From contig JAXLSU010000013.1 of assembly GCA_046330455.1 (NCBI GenBank), forward strand, positions 1-64,000: a DNA stretch of 64,000 nucleotides. Reading direction: 5' to 3'. The notes beneath the pieces were generated by a model, which saw nothing but the letters and a program-made list of their open reading frames with translations, made no database searches and was not told the origin of the DNA. Positions within the stretch are counted from its first letter, which is position 1. Each line of letters opens with the position of its first letter. A program made the translations under genes and the position numbers. Below, one piece after another: positions 31,005 through 40,249 of the stretch. Source of the stretch: CAVQXR01 sp046330455. Its GTDB lineage: Bacteria > Actinomycetota > Thermoleophilia > Gaiellales > Gaiellaceae.

Positions 31005-31256
31005 GTGGACCTGACCTACCCGCCGGGCTGGACGGAGCGGGATGGTGCGCTCGAGCGCACGTTCGAGCTCGGCACGTTCCCGGAGGCGATCGACTTCGTG
31101 AACCGCGTCGCGGCCCTGGCCGAGGCGGCGGATCACCATCCGGCGATCGAGATCGACTACCGTCGCGTCACCCTGAGGCTCTGGACGCACTCGCAGTCGG
31201 CGATCACCGATCGCGACGTCGACCTCGCCCTGCGGATCGACGCGCTCCACGACTGA
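31005..31256 (+). CDS. Pterin-4a-carbinolamine dehydratase (PCD/DCoH family)
   Basis: An 83-residue complete PCD-fold protein. The family motif is clear: FPEAIDFVNRVAALAEAADHHPAIEIDYRRV (positions about 25-55, with the HHP histidines) and LRLWTHSQSAITDRDVDLA. It dehydrates 4a-hydroxytetrahydropterin to recycle the cofactor of aromatic amino-acid hydroxylases, although in bacteria without such hydroxylases it may serve molybdopterin metabolism; the nitrate reductase in this window would use a molybdopterin. GTG 31005 is chosen since upstream residues in frame are not conserved. dinB begins 14 bases downstream. Confidence 0.88.
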   Translation: MDLTYPPGWTERDGALERTFELGTFPEAIDFVNRVAALAEAADHHPAIEIDYRRVTLRLWTHSQSAITDRDVDLALRIDALHD

Positions 31257-31270
31257 GCGGGGTCCGACGC

Positions 31271-32323
31271 GTGATCGTTGCGCACGTCGATCTCGATGCC
31301 TTCTTCGCAGCGGTCGAGCAGCTCGAGCAACCGGAGCTCGCCCGCGTTCCCCTCGTCGTCGGCGGCGACCCGCACGGCCGCGGGGTCGTCGCGACTGCGA
31401 ACTACGTCGCGCGGCGCTTCGGCATCCACTCCGCGATGAGCTGCGCCGAGGCGCTGCGGCGCTGCCCCCAGGCCGTCTTCGTGCGGCCGCGGCATCGTCT
31501 GTACCGCGACTACTCCGAGGCGGTCTGGCGCACGATCCGGGAGGTCTGCCCGACCGTGGAGCAGACCGGCCTCGACGAGGGCTACCTCGACCTCGGCGAG
31601 GTCGCCGGCACGTTCGGGCGCGCGAGAGCCGTCGCGGAGGCCGTCCAGGCCGCCGTGAGAGCCTCGACGCGCCTGACGTGCTCGCTCGGGGTCGCCTCCT
31701 GCAAGGTGGTCGCGAAGGTCGCGAGCGACCGTCGCAAGCCCGGCGGGCTGACCGTCGTGCGACCCGGGCGGGAGGCAGCGTTCCTCGCCCCGTTCGACGT
31801 CCGGCTGCTCCCGGGTGTCGGCCCGCGCGCCGAGGAGCGCCTCCGGGCGGCGCGCATCGTCACGATCGGCGGGCTCGCCGCTCTCCCGGACGGCGACCTC
31901 GCCTCGCTCCTTCCGGGCAAGGTCGGGCTCGAGCTGCGCAGCCGTGCGCGCGGCGTCGATCCGAGGCGCCTCGAGCTCGAGGCCGAGTCGATCTCGATCT
32001 CAACCGAGGAGACGTTCGAGCGGGACGTCGCGGACAGGGACGCGCTGTACGGCGAGATCCGGCGGATGGCGCTGCAGGTCGCGTCGCGGCTCGCCGACGG
32101 CGGCCAGTCGGCCCGGACGGTGACGACGAAGGTCCGGTACCCGGACTTCACGATCCGGACCCGGTCGCAGACCCTTCCGGTGGGGACCGACGAGCCGGAG
32201 CGGATCGGAGCGCTCGCCTGCACCCTGCTCGACCGGGCCCTCGGCGACCGTCCCGGCGCGCTGCGGCTCGTCGGCGTCGGGGTCTCGAACCTCGACGACT
32301 ACCGCCAGCTCGTGATCTCCTGA
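31271..32323 (+). CDS. dinB: DNA polymerase IV (Y-family, DinB)
   Basis: An error-prone translesion polymerase of 350 residues. Palm and finger motifs: IVAHVDLDAFFAAVEQ (catalytic Asp near residues 7-9), PLVVGGDPHGRGVVATANYVARRFGI, and the catalytic Asp-Glu in LDEGYLDL. The thumb helix-hairpin-helix is LLPGVGPRAEERLRAARI, and the little-finger domain follows from about residue 240 (TTKVRYPDFTIRTRSQ). No beta-clamp-binding tail is obvious at the extreme C-terminus (DDYRQLVIS). GTG start at 31271. No LexA box is seen upstream; it probably shares a transcript with the pterin dehydratase gene. Confidence 0.93.
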   Translation: MIVAHVDLDAFFAAVEQLEQPELARVPLVVGGDPHGRGVVATANYVARRFGIHSAMSCAEALRRCPQAVFVRPRHRLYRDYSEAVWRTIREVCPTVEQTGLDEGYLDLGEVAGTFGRARAVAEAVQAAVRASTRLTCSLGVASCKVVAKVASDRRKPGGLTVVRPGREAAFLAPFDVRLLPGVGPRAEERLRAARIVTIGGLAALPDGDLASLLPGKVGLELRSRARGVDPRRLELEAESISISTEETFERDVADRDALYGEIRRMALQVASRLADGGQSARTVTTKVRYPDFTIRTRSQTLPVGTDEPERIGALACTLLDRALGDRPGALRLVGVGVSNLDDYRQLVIS

Positions 32324-32347
32324 CGGAGCCGCTCGCCGAAGCCGCCC

Positions 32348-33814
32348 TCAGCGGTCGGCAGGCTCGAACGGCCGCAGCGCCGGGTACAGAGCCCTGAAGC
32401 GCTCGTAGCCCTCCTCGTAGGTCGCCGTCCAGGCGTCGACCGGATCGATCCGGTCGCGGACGCGAACGCACGACTCGACCGCCTCGTGGACGTCCTGAAA
32501 GACGCCGGCCGCAACCCCTCCGAGGAGCGCTGCCCCGTACGCCGCCCCCTCCTCGATCGCCACCCGCTCGAGTGGGAGCCGGAGCACCGACGCGACGATC
32601 CGAAGCCACAGGTCGCTGCGGGCGCCGCCGCCGAGCGCCCGTCCCGTTTCGGCCGTGACGCCGAGGTCTCGGAGCAGCCCCAGCGAGTCCCGGAGCCCGT
32701 AGGCGACGCCTTCGAGGACGGCCCGGACGAGCGCGCCCCGGTCGTGGCGTGACGTCAGGCCCACGAAGGCACCGCGGGCGTGCGGATCGGCGTGCGGCGT
32801 TCGCTCGCCGGTGAGATACGGGAGGAACGCGAGACCCTCGGTGCCGGGCGGCCAGCGTTCCGCCTCCCGCGTCAGCGTCCCGTACTCCTCCCGGCCGGTC
32901 ACGTCGCGGAGCCACCCGAGCGAGCCGGCCGCCGACAGCATGACGCCCATCGCATGCCAGCCGCCCGGAACGGCATGGCAGAACGAGTGCATCCTGCCGA
33001 GCGGGTCGGCCCGGAACGACGGGAGGGCGGCGAAGACGACGCCCGAGGTCCCGATCTGCACCGAGAGCGGGCCGCCGGCGCCGTCGATCCCGACGCCGAT
33101 CGCGCCGGCCGCCTGATCGCCTGCACCGGCGGCGACCGGCGTTCCCTCGGGCGTGCGGCCGGCAAGCTCCGGCGACTCGAGGACCGGAGGCAGCCACGCG
33201 GGATCCAGGTCGAGCGCCGCGACCACCTCGCTCGACCAGCGCCGGCCGGCAACGTCGAAGAGCAGCGTTCCCGAGGCGTCGGCAACGTCGGTTGCCCGCT
33301 CGCCGGTCAGGCGCAGCCTCACGTAGTCCTTCGGGAGCAGGATCCGCTCGATCCTTTCGAACACACCAGGCTCGTGACGGCGAAGCCAGAGGAGCTTCGG
33401 TGCCGTGAGCCCGGTGAGCGCGCGGTTGCCGGTCAGGCCGACGAGACGCTCGAGCCCGAGCCTGTCCTCGATCTCCTCGCACTCCTCGCCGGTCCGCTGG
33501 TCGTTCCAGAGGATCGCCGGCCGGAGCACCCGATCAGCGGCGTCCAGGCAGACGAGCCCGTGCATCTGCCCGGAGAGGCCGATCGCGGCCACGTCCGGGA
33601 CGCCGAGGCGGGCAAGAGCCCGCGACGTGGCCTGCCACCAGTCCTCCGGATCCTGCTCCGACCAGCCCGGATGCGGCGCCGAGAGCGGGTAGGGCTCCTC
33701 GACGACGGCGAGCACCGAGCCGTTCGGGGAGACGGCGACCGCCTTGACGCCCGTCGTCCCGACGTCGATGCCGACGAGGGCGGCGTCCGCGCTCCCGGTA
33801 CGCTGACGGCTCAT
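32348..33814 (-). CDS. xylB: Xylulokinase (FGGY carbohydrate kinase)
   Basis: Phosphorylates D-xylulose to xylulose 5-phosphate. The 488-residue product has the FGGY two-domain layout: first ATP-binding loop LVGIDVGTTGVKAVAV (about residues 13-28), the xylulokinase-specific IGLSGQMHGLV (about 76-86), WNDQRT, the GAGDQAAGAIGVG block (about 229-241, catalytic Asp) and the C-terminal adenosine loop GGGARSDLWLRIVA. Neighbouring FGGY kinases differ in the QMHG motif, which favours xylulose. No other xylose genes are nearby. Its start codon overlaps that of the divergent gene in a shared CATG. Confidence 0.88.
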   Translation of the reverse strand: MSRQRTGSADAALVGIDVGTTGVKAVAVSPNGSVLAVVEEPYPLSAPHPGWSEQDPEDWWQATSRALARLGVPDVAAIGLSGQMHGLVCLDAADRVLRPAILWNDQRTGEECEEIEDRLGLERLVGLTGNRALTGLTAPKLLWLRRHEPGVFERIERILLPKDYVRLRLTGERATDVADASGTLLFDVAGRRWSSEVVAALDLDPAWLPPVLESPELAGRTPEGTPVAAGAGDQAAGAIGVGIDGAGGPLSVQIGTSGVVFAALPSFRADPLGRMHSFCHAVPGGWHAMGVMLSAAGSLGWLRDVTGREEYGTLTREAERWPPGTEGLAFLPYLTGERTPHADPHARGAFVGLTSRHDRGALVRAVLEGVAYGLRDSLGLLRDLGVTAETGRALGGGARSDLWLRIVASVLRLPLERVAIEEGAAYGAALLGGVAAGVFQDVHEAVESCVRVRDRIDPVDAWTATYEEGYERFRALYPALRPFEPADR

Positions 33815-33830
33815 GGAGGTGACGAAGATA
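33799..33830. promoter_or_regulatory. Overlapping divergent start codons with opposite -10 boxes
   Basis: The palindrome CATG at 33812-33815 holds both start codons. For the plus-strand gene TACGCT (33799-33804) lies 8 bases before ATG 33813, inside the xylB coding sequence; for xylB TATCTT (plus-strand complement at 33825-33830) lies 10 bases before its ATG, inside the other coding sequence. Both genes would be leaderless or nearly so. Confidence 0.45.
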
Positions 33831-34445
33831 GCGGAGGGGCTGTGGCGCTGGACCGCCCTCCACCCCGACTGGACGCCCGAGGCCGACTGGGACCGTGAGG
33901 TGGCGTGCTGGTACTACGAGGGCTTCGAGGGGCTCTGCCTGATCGACCCGCTCGTTCCGACGTACGACGAGGAGCGCTTCTGGGAGGCGCTGGACGGTGA
34001 CGTCGACAGGCTCGGCCTGCCGGTCGCCGTCGTGCTCACGGTCGGCTGGCACGAGCGAAGCGCGGCCGTGATGCAGGAGCGCTACGGCGCTCCGGTCTGG
34101 GCGTTCGCACCGATTGCGTCCCGGCTGTCCTGTGCCCGGATCCATCCGTTCCAGGCGGGTGATCCGCTCCCGGGCGGTCTCGAGGCGCTCGACGGCGACG
34201 GCGTCGAGGAGGTGCTGCTCTGGATCCCCGACGAGCGCGCGCTCGTCTCGGGTGACCTCCTGCTCGGGGAGCCCGAGGGCGTACGCGTCTGCCCGGATAC
34301 CTGGCTTCCCGACGGTGTGGACCCGGCGTCTGTCCGGGCGAACCTCCGCATGGCGCTGACCCTCCCGATCGAGCGCATCCTCGTCGGGCACGGTCCCCCG
34401 GTGCTGGCCGACGGTCGCGCGGCGCTCGAGCACGCGCTTCGCTGA
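33813..34445 (+). CDS. Metallo-beta-lactamase-fold-like protein, probably degenerate
   Basis: The 210-residue product looks like the MBL-fold proteins of actinobacteria: an N-terminal beta region (EVTKIAEGLWRWTA), CLIDPLVPTY where the family has a strand before the metal motif, LTVGWHERSAAVMQERYG in the place of HxHxDH, LVSGDLLLGEPEG (the Asp strand) and ILVGHGPPVL at the end, matching the late His motif. The central HxHxDH is reduced to a single His (GWHERS), so a dinuclear metal site is doubtful. It could be an inactive or one-metal hydrolase. Its ATG overlaps the divergent xylB ATG. Confidence 0.65.
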   Translation: MEVTKIAEGLWRWTALHPDWTPEADWDREVACWYYEGFEGLCLIDPLVPTYDEERFWEALDGDVDRLGLPVAVVLTVGWHERSAAVMQERYGAPVWAFAPIASRLSCARIHPFQAGDPLPGGLEALDGDGVEEVLLWIPDERALVSGDLLLGEPEGVRVCPDTWLPDGVDPASVRANLRMALTLPIERILVGHGPPVLADGRAALEHALR

Positions 34446-34459
34446 CCGTGTGACGCTGA

Positions 34460-34622
34460 GGGCGGGATGAGATCCCGCCCCTACCACCCACCCCGACCAT
34501 GCAAAGGCCGGCCGGAGGGGTCCGGCCCGGCGGGATGAGGTCCCGCCTCTACATCCTGGTCGGCCGGGATCGCGCGTCGAGGACCACCACGGCCCGTGTA
34601 GGGGCCGGATCTCATCCGGCCC
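34460..34622. repeat. REP-like hairpin cluster 3 (three elements)
   Basis: Elements 34460-34484 and 34529-34552 end in CTAC; element 34598-34622 begins with GTAG. Stems are GGGCGGGAT/ATCCCGCCC in the first, a slightly changed GGCGGGAT/GTCCCGCC in the second, and GGGCCGGAT/ATCCGGCCC in the third. A further GGCCGGA/TCCGGCC hairpin at about 34508-34526 may be a decayed copy. The cluster lies between convergent genes and may end both transcripts. Confidence 0.75.
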
Positions 34623-34628
34623 TCGGGC

Positions 34629-35867
<1,239 letters not shown>

Positions 35868-35873
35868 GGCGAG

Positions 35874-35879
35874 AGGCTA
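35874..35879 (-). promoter_or_regulatory. -10 box TAGCCT, leaderless-type promoter of lysC
   Basis: On the minus strand TAGCCT lies 6 bases before GTG 35867. No ribosome-binding site is visible. Confidence 0.4.
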
Positions 35880-35916
35880 GTCGTTCGCCGCGCGGCGGCG
35901 GCGGCGCGACCGTCGC

Positions 35917-37239
35917 TCAGGACGAGAGCCGGGGATCGGCCTGCTCGACGTCGGTGGCCTCGGGCTCCTCCCCCGCGAGGAACTCGACCTCGAGCAGCTC
36001 GATCCGCGGCCCGTCCGTCTCCACCACCTCGAACCGGAGGCCGCCCCAGACCACCTCGTCGCCGCTCTCGGGCGCGCGTCCGAGCTCGCCGAACACGAAC
36101 CCGGCGAGGGTGTGGTAGTCCTCCTGGGGCAGGCTCTGCTCGTATCGCTCGTTGAAGTCGTCGATCGGGAACGTCCCGTCCACGCGGATCGTGCGGTCGT
36201 CGACCTCCTGGACGGAGTCGTCCGGCATGTCGTACTCGTCCTCGATCTCGCCGACGATCTCCTCGAGGAGATCCTCGAGCGTCACGATCCCCTGGGTTGC
36301 CCCGTACTCGTCGACCACGATCGCGAGGTGGAGCTTCTCCCGCCGGAACTCGGTGAGGAGCGGGCCGAGGTCTTTCGTCTCGGGAACGAAGTAGGCGGGC
36401 CTCAGGATGTCGGCGATGCGGACGTTCTCGATCCCGTTGGCATACAGCGCCGAGAACAGGTCGCGCACGTGTAGCACGCCGGCGATGTCGTCGAGCGACT
36501 CGCGGTAGGCCGGATAGCGGGTGAACGGCGAGTCGATGACCGACGCCAGCATCGCCTGGGGAGCGACGTCCACCGGCACGGCGACGACCTCGGGCCGCGG
36601 GACCATCACGTCGTGAACCTCCTTCTCGGCGAAGTCGAAGACCTTGTAGAGCATCTCCTCCTCGGCTTCCTCGATGAGCCCGGTCTCCTCGGCCTCGGCG
36701 AGCATGGCGCGGATCTCCTCCTCGCTGCGGACGACCATGCCGACCGGCGCCGACCGCATCCCGAACAGGCGCAGGATCCCCTTCGCCGAGCCCTGGAGCA
36801 CGATCACGATCGGGTGGGCGACCCGTTGCATCACGTCGACCGGACGGGCGACACGCATGGCGATCGGCTCCGCATGCTGGAGCGCGATCGCTTTCGGGAC
36901 GAGCTCGCCGACGACGAGCCCGAGGTACGTGAGGATCGCGAACCCGAGCAGGAACGAGACGGTCCGGGGTAGGTAGGGGTCGAGGAAGTGCGCGATCAGC
37001 GGCTCCCCGATCGCACCGAGCAGGATCGAGAAGATCGTGATCCCGATCTGGACCGTGGAGATGAACCGGACCGGCTCCTCCATCAGCCGCAGCGCGATCG
37101 CGGCCGTCCGCTTCCCCTGCCGGGCCTGCTCCTGGAGCGGCGCGCGGCGCGCGGTCACGAGCGCGTACTCCGCGACCACGAAGTACGCGTTCCCGAGCAC
37201 GAGCAGGATCACGATCAGGATCCTGAGGCCGTCGCTCAC
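35917..37239 (-). CDS. CNNM/CorC-type membrane protein with CBS pair
   Basis: The 440-residue product matches the CNNM (DUF21) family often annotated hemolysin C, linked to Mg/Co transport. It has three to four membrane helices in residues 1-145 (ILIVILLVLGNAYFVVAEYAL with the conserved N..F...E; FISTVQIGITIFSILLGAIGEP; FLLGFAILTYLGLVVGELVPK), then a CBS-domain pair (about 205-335, with VMVPRPEVVAV and VVDEYGATQGIVTLEDLLEEIVGEI) and a C-terminal CorC/HlyC domain (TFPIDDFNERYEQSLPQEDYHTLAGFVFGELG, about 360-440; positions given rather than full text for function). GTG start at 37239. It is divergent from the radical SAM gene. Confidence 0.88.
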   Translation of the reverse strand: MSDGLRILIVILLVLGNAYFVVAEYALVTARRAPLQEQARQGKRTAAIALRLMEEPVRFISTVQIGITIFSILLGAIGEPLIAHFLDPYLPRTVSFLLGFAILTYLGLVVGELVPKAIALQHAEPIAMRVARPVDVMQRVAHPIVIVLQGSAKGILRLFGMRSAPVGMVVRSEEEIRAMLAEAEETGLIEEAEEEMLYKVFDFAEKEVHDVMVPRPEVVAVPVDVAPQAMLASVIDSPFTRYPAYRESLDDIAGVLHVRDLFSALYANGIENVRIADILRPAYFVPETKDLGPLLTEFRREKLHLAIVVDEYGATQGIVTLEDLLEEIVGEIEDEYDMPDDSVQEVDDRTIRVDGTFPIDDFNERYEQSLPQEDYHTLAGFVFGELGRAPESGDEVVWGGLRFEVVETDGPRIELLEVEFLAGEEPEATDVEQADPRLSS

Positions 37240-37333
37240 GCCCCGCCTCCCGGGGCGCGTGTACTAGGCGGGAGCTCGTCGCCGTCCAACTGCCTCGCGA
37301 GTATAGCCGTCCGGTCGGCGCTCCCCATTCCAT

Positions 37334-37352
37334 CGAACATCTGTTCTATACT
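37334..37352 (+). promoter_or_regulatory. LexA (SOS) box overlapping the -10 promoter of the radical SAM gene
   Basis: CGAACATCTGTTCT at 37334-37347 fits the GAAC-N4-GTTC core of the Gram-positive/actinobacterial LexA box with exact 5-base arms GAACA and TGTTC. It runs directly into TATACT (37347-37352), which lies 6 bases before ATG 37359. LexA bound here would cover the promoter, so DNA damage should induce the gene. Confidence 0.6.
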
Positions 37353-37358
37353 CCCTGC

Positions 37359-38270
37359 ATGGGCCGCGTCCGGTACCTCGAGGACAGCTGCAAGACGGCG
37401 CTGAACCGTGTCCCGGAGGGCGCCCGCATCCCGTTTCGCTGGACGGTCAACCCGTACCGGGGCTGCGCCCATAGCTGCCATTACTGCTTCGCGCGCGCCT
37501 ACCACGCCTATCTCGACCTCGGGATCGGCGAGGACTTCTCGTCGAGGATCGTCGTGAAGACGAACGTCGCAGAGGTGCTGAGGCGCCAGCTCGTCTCGCC
37601 GCGCTGGCGCGGCGAAACGGTCGCCATGGGAACCGCCACCGATCCCTACCAGCCGTGCGAGGGGCGCTACCGGTTGACACGCGCCGTCCTCGCCGCCCTC
37701 GCCGATTTCGGCAACCCGCTCTCGATCCTCACGAAGTCCACGCTCGTCCTGCGTGACCTCGACGTCTTCCGGCGTCTCGACGCGACGGCCCCGCTGACCG
37801 TGTCGATGAGCGTCGGAACGCTCGATGACTCTGTGCGGCGCGTCGTCGAGCCGGGAACACCGCCCGGCCGCAAGCGGTTCGAGGTCCTCGCGAGGTTCGC
37901 CGAGGCCGGCATCCGCACCGGCGTCCTCGTCGCTCCGATCCTGCCGGGCCTCACCGACGACGAGGAGCACCTCGACGCGGTGCTCGCGGCCTGCGCGACC
38001 GCGGGTGTCGGCTTCGCATCGGCGATCGTGCTCCACGTCCGCCCCGCAATCCGCGAGCACTTCATGCCGTGGATGCAGGCCAACTACCCGTGGCTCTATC
38101 CGCGCTACGCCGAGCTGTACGGCCGGCGTGCCTACGCTCCCCGTCCCTATCTCGATCAGGTCGACGCGCGGTTCGCCCGGCTCCGAGCAAGACACGGGAT
38201 CGGCACCCCTGCTGCGGGGGCGAGCCCGGGCGGCCTGGGTACCCACGGCCAGCTCGCACTCGCGGTCTGA
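37359..38270 (+). CDS. Radical SAM protein, Rv2578c / spore-photoproduct-lyase-like family
   Basis: A 303-residue radical SAM enzyme with the [4Fe-4S] motif CAHSCHYC (C-X3-C-X2-C, about residues 33-40), NPYRGC before it, and the AMGTATDPYQPCEGRYRLTR block typical of the Rv2578c group, a relative of DNA-repairing SplB. Later blocks: ILTKSTLVLRD, SVGTLDDSVRRVVEPGTP and VLVAPILPGLTDDE. The reaction is unknown in this subfamily. A LexA box sits on its promoter, which makes a DNA-damage role (for example reversal of a photoproduct or processing of damaged bases) more plausible than a purely metabolic one. The leaderless-type ATG is 6 bases after TATACT. Confidence 0.85.
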   Translation: MGRVRYLEDSCKTALNRVPEGARIPFRWTVNPYRGCAHSCHYCFARAYHAYLDLGIGEDFSSRIVVKTNVAEVLRRQLVSPRWRGETVAMGTATDPYQPCEGRYRLTRAVLAALADFGNPLSILTKSTLVLRDLDVFRRLDATAPLTVSMSVGTLDDSVRRVVEPGTPPGRKRFEVLARFAEAGIRTGVLVAPILPGLTDDEEHLDAVLAACATAGVGFASAIVLHVRPAIREHFMPWMQANYPWLYPRYAELYGRRAYAPRPYLDQVDARFARLRARHGIGTPAAGASPGGLGTHGQLALAV

Positions 38271-38367
38271 GCGTCGACCGTCACCCCCGATCGGCTCCGT
38301 TAAAGGTTTCCCGCCGGATTCCCGATGAGTGATGTGCCGGACAACCCCGACCCAGGACTCACAACGG

Positions 38368-38988
38368 ATGGCCTCTGAGATCACCTGCCTGATTGCCGAC
38401 GACCACGAGATCGTTCGCGAGGGGCTTCGCCTCTCGCTCTCCCGCTCCCAGCACATCCGCGTGATCGGGGAGGCGTCGGACGGCGAGGCAGCCGTCGCGC
38501 TCGCCGAGCGCCGGCGTCCCGACGTCGTCGTGATGGACATCCGCATGCCGGGAATGGACGGCCTCGAGGCGACGAAGCAGCTCAACGAGCGCCTCCCCGA
38601 CACGAACGTGCTGCTGTTCACCGCCTTCAGCGAGCGGAGCCTGCTCGGTCGCGGCCTCGATGCCGGGGCCCGCGGCTACCTGCTGAAGGAGGCGAGCAAC
38701 GAGACGCTCGTCCGGGCGATCGAGAAGGTCGCCGCCGGAGAAGGGTACGTCGACCCGGCGCTGATGCCGACCTTCCTCTCGCGCGACACCCAGGACCTGC
38801 TCACCCCACGTGAGCGCGAGATCCTGCAGCTGCTCGCAAACGGCGACTCCAACGCGGACGTCGCGGCCAAGCTCTTCATCAGCCAGGAGACCGTGAAGAG
38901 TCACGTGCGGCATATCCTTGCCAAGCTCGAGGCCGACACCCGCACCCATGCCGTCGCGATCGCGATCCGCGAGTCCATCATCGACTGA
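38368..38988 (+). CDS. NarL/FixJ-family response regulator
   Basis: The 206-residue product is a two-domain regulator. The receiver is complete: LIADDHEIVREGL (acidic pocket), phospho-Asp in VVVMDIRMPGMDGLEA (about residue 55), LLFTAF with the conserved Thr, and the Lys of YLLKEAS. The output domain is a LuxR helix-turn-helix: LTPREREILQLLANGDSNADVAAKLFISQETVKSHVRHIL (about 146-186). The start is taken at ATG 38368; an in-frame ATG at 38329 would add non-conserved residues. The gene that follows, in overlap, encodes a histidine-kinase-like partner whose ATP-binding domain is degenerate. Confidence 0.92.
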   Translation: MASEITCLIADDHEIVREGLRLSLSRSQHIRVIGEASDGEAAVALAERRRPDVVVMDIRMPGMDGLEATKQLNERLPDTNVLLFTAFSERSLLGRGLDAGARGYLLKEASNETLVRAIEKVAAGEGYVDPALMPTFLSRDTQDLLTPREREILQLLANGDSNADVAAKLFISQETVKSHVRHILAKLEADTRTHAVAIAIRESIID

Positions 38989-39796
38989 GCCCGGCCGAGG
39001 CCCGTTCGGGGCGCTGCGCACGCTCGGCCTTGCGCTGGCCGCGGCGGCGCCGATCCTGCTGCTCGAACGGCGGCGACACCGCCTCGCCGAGGAGCAGAGC
39101 CGCCGGCGTGCGCTGCTCCGCGAGGCGCGCCTGCGTCAGGAGTCCGACGAGCGCGACACGGAGCGCGGTCGGCTCTCGGCGCGGCTGATCACCGCCGAGC
39201 AGGACGAGCGGCGCAGGCTCTCGGTCGCCCTCCACGACGGGCCGCTCGGCTCGCTCGCCGGGATCGTGCTGATGCAGGACGCGGCGCTCGCGTCGCTGCG
39301 CGCGGGTGAGGCCGAAGAGGCGACGCGGCTGCTCGAGGGATCCATCCAGCGGGCCCGCGAGACCGTTCAGGCCCTGCGCGACCTCTCCTTCGCTATGGAG
39401 CCCGTCGTGCTCCGCGATCAGAGCTTCGAGGCAGCCGTGTCCGCCCTCGGCGATCAACTCGCACGGGACGGCCGGATCGCCGTCGGGCTCGAGGTCGGCG
39501 ACGGCGACCTACTGGAGCCCAAGGCGCAGGCCGCGCTCTACCAGACGATTCGCGAGGCGCTCGACCAGGCCTTGCGGCGCCGGCCGGCCCGCATCGACGT
39601 GGCCGTCACGCGGCTCGTGGACGGGAGCTACCGGGTGCTCGTCGCCGACGACGGCGTCGAGGAGCGCCGCCGCGACTCGACGGAGGCGATCGAGGAGCGC
39701 GCCCGCCTGCTCGGCGGTCGTGTCCGGATCGACACGAGCGACGACGGAACCGAGATGTCGATCGTCATCCCCGCCTACGTCGCCGCCGTGCGCTGA
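38948..39796 (+). CDS. Histidine-kinase-like protein (HisKA_3) with degenerate ATPase domain
   Basis: About 282 residues if ATG 38948 is used; the start is uncertain since no ATG, GTG or TTG occurs in frame between the end of the response regulator and the membrane segment, so the gene must overlap its upstream neighbour by about 41 bases (or use another codon). It has one N-terminal membrane segment (ALRTLGLALAAAAPILLL), a coiled region rich in Arg and Glu, and a HisKA_3 box, DERRRLSVALHDGPLG, with the phosphoacceptor His at about residue 96. In the HATPase_c domain the N box reads REALDQALRR (Asn replaced by Gln), and the G1 box reads DDGVEERR, lacking the usual second Gly. It may act as a phosphatase or phosphorelay partner. 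Confidence 0.7.
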   Translation: MPSRSRSASPSSTEPGRGPFGALRTLGLALAAAAPILLLERRRHRLAEEQSRRRALLREARLRQESDERDTERGRLSARLITAEQDERRRLSVALHDGPLGSLAGIVLMQDAALASLRAGEAEEATRLLEGSIQRARETVQALRDLSFAMEPVVLRDQSFEAAVSALGDQLARDGRIAVGLEVGDGDLLEPKAQAALYQTIREALDQALRRRPARIDVAVTRLVDGSYRVLVADDGVEERRRDSTEAIEERARLLGGRVRIDTSDDGTEMSIVIPAYVAAVR

Positions 39797-39859
39797 CGGC
39801 TGCTCCGGATCGCGGCTAGGGTTCTCCCGGCCGACGAAAGCGCGACGCGGGAGGTTGTC

Positions 39860-40249
39860 ATGAGCAGGAGCCTGGGCCTGGTGAAGGAGTTCCGCGACTT
39901 CATCATGCGCGGCAACGTCGTCGATCTCGCCGTCGCGGTCGTCATCGGCGCAGCGTTCGGTGCGCTCGTGACGGCCTTCGTCGAGAACCTGCTGACGCCG
40001 CTGATCGCCGCGATCTTCGGCAAGCCGGACTTCAGCGAGCTGACGTTCACGATCAACGGCAGCGTGTTCAAGTACGGGGTCTTCATCAACGCCGTGATCT
40101 CGTTCCTGCTGATCGCGCTCGCCGTGTACTTCATCATCGTGAAGCCGTACAACCGCTACCGCGCGCGAAAGGCCGTCGAGGAGCCCGCCGAGCCGGCGGA
40201 GGAGGTCCTCCTGCTCAGGGAGATCCGCGACCTGCTCGGCAAGCGCTAG
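39860..40249 (+). CDS. mscL: Large-conductance mechanosensitive channel
   Basis: The 129-residue product is a standard MscL: EFRDFIMRGNVVDLAVAVVIGAAFGALVTAFV (N-terminal amphipathic helix and first pore helix, about residues 10-41), the periplasmic loop with TFTINGSVFKYGVFIN, the second helix FLLIALAVYFIIVKP (about 75-97) and a charged C-terminal bundle (LREIRDLLGKR). It opens on membrane tension and protects against hypo-osmotic shock. A good ribosome-binding site (GGGAGG) precedes ATG 39860. Its stop codon overlaps the stop of the convergent TorD-like gene in a shared CTAG at 40246-40249. Confidence 0.96.
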   Translation: MSRSLGLVKEFRDFIMRGNVVDLAVAVVIGAAFGALVTAFVENLLTPLIAAIFGKPDFSELTFTINGSVFKYGVFINAVISFLLIALAVYFIIVKPYNRYRARKAVEEPAEPAEEVLLLREIRDLLGKR

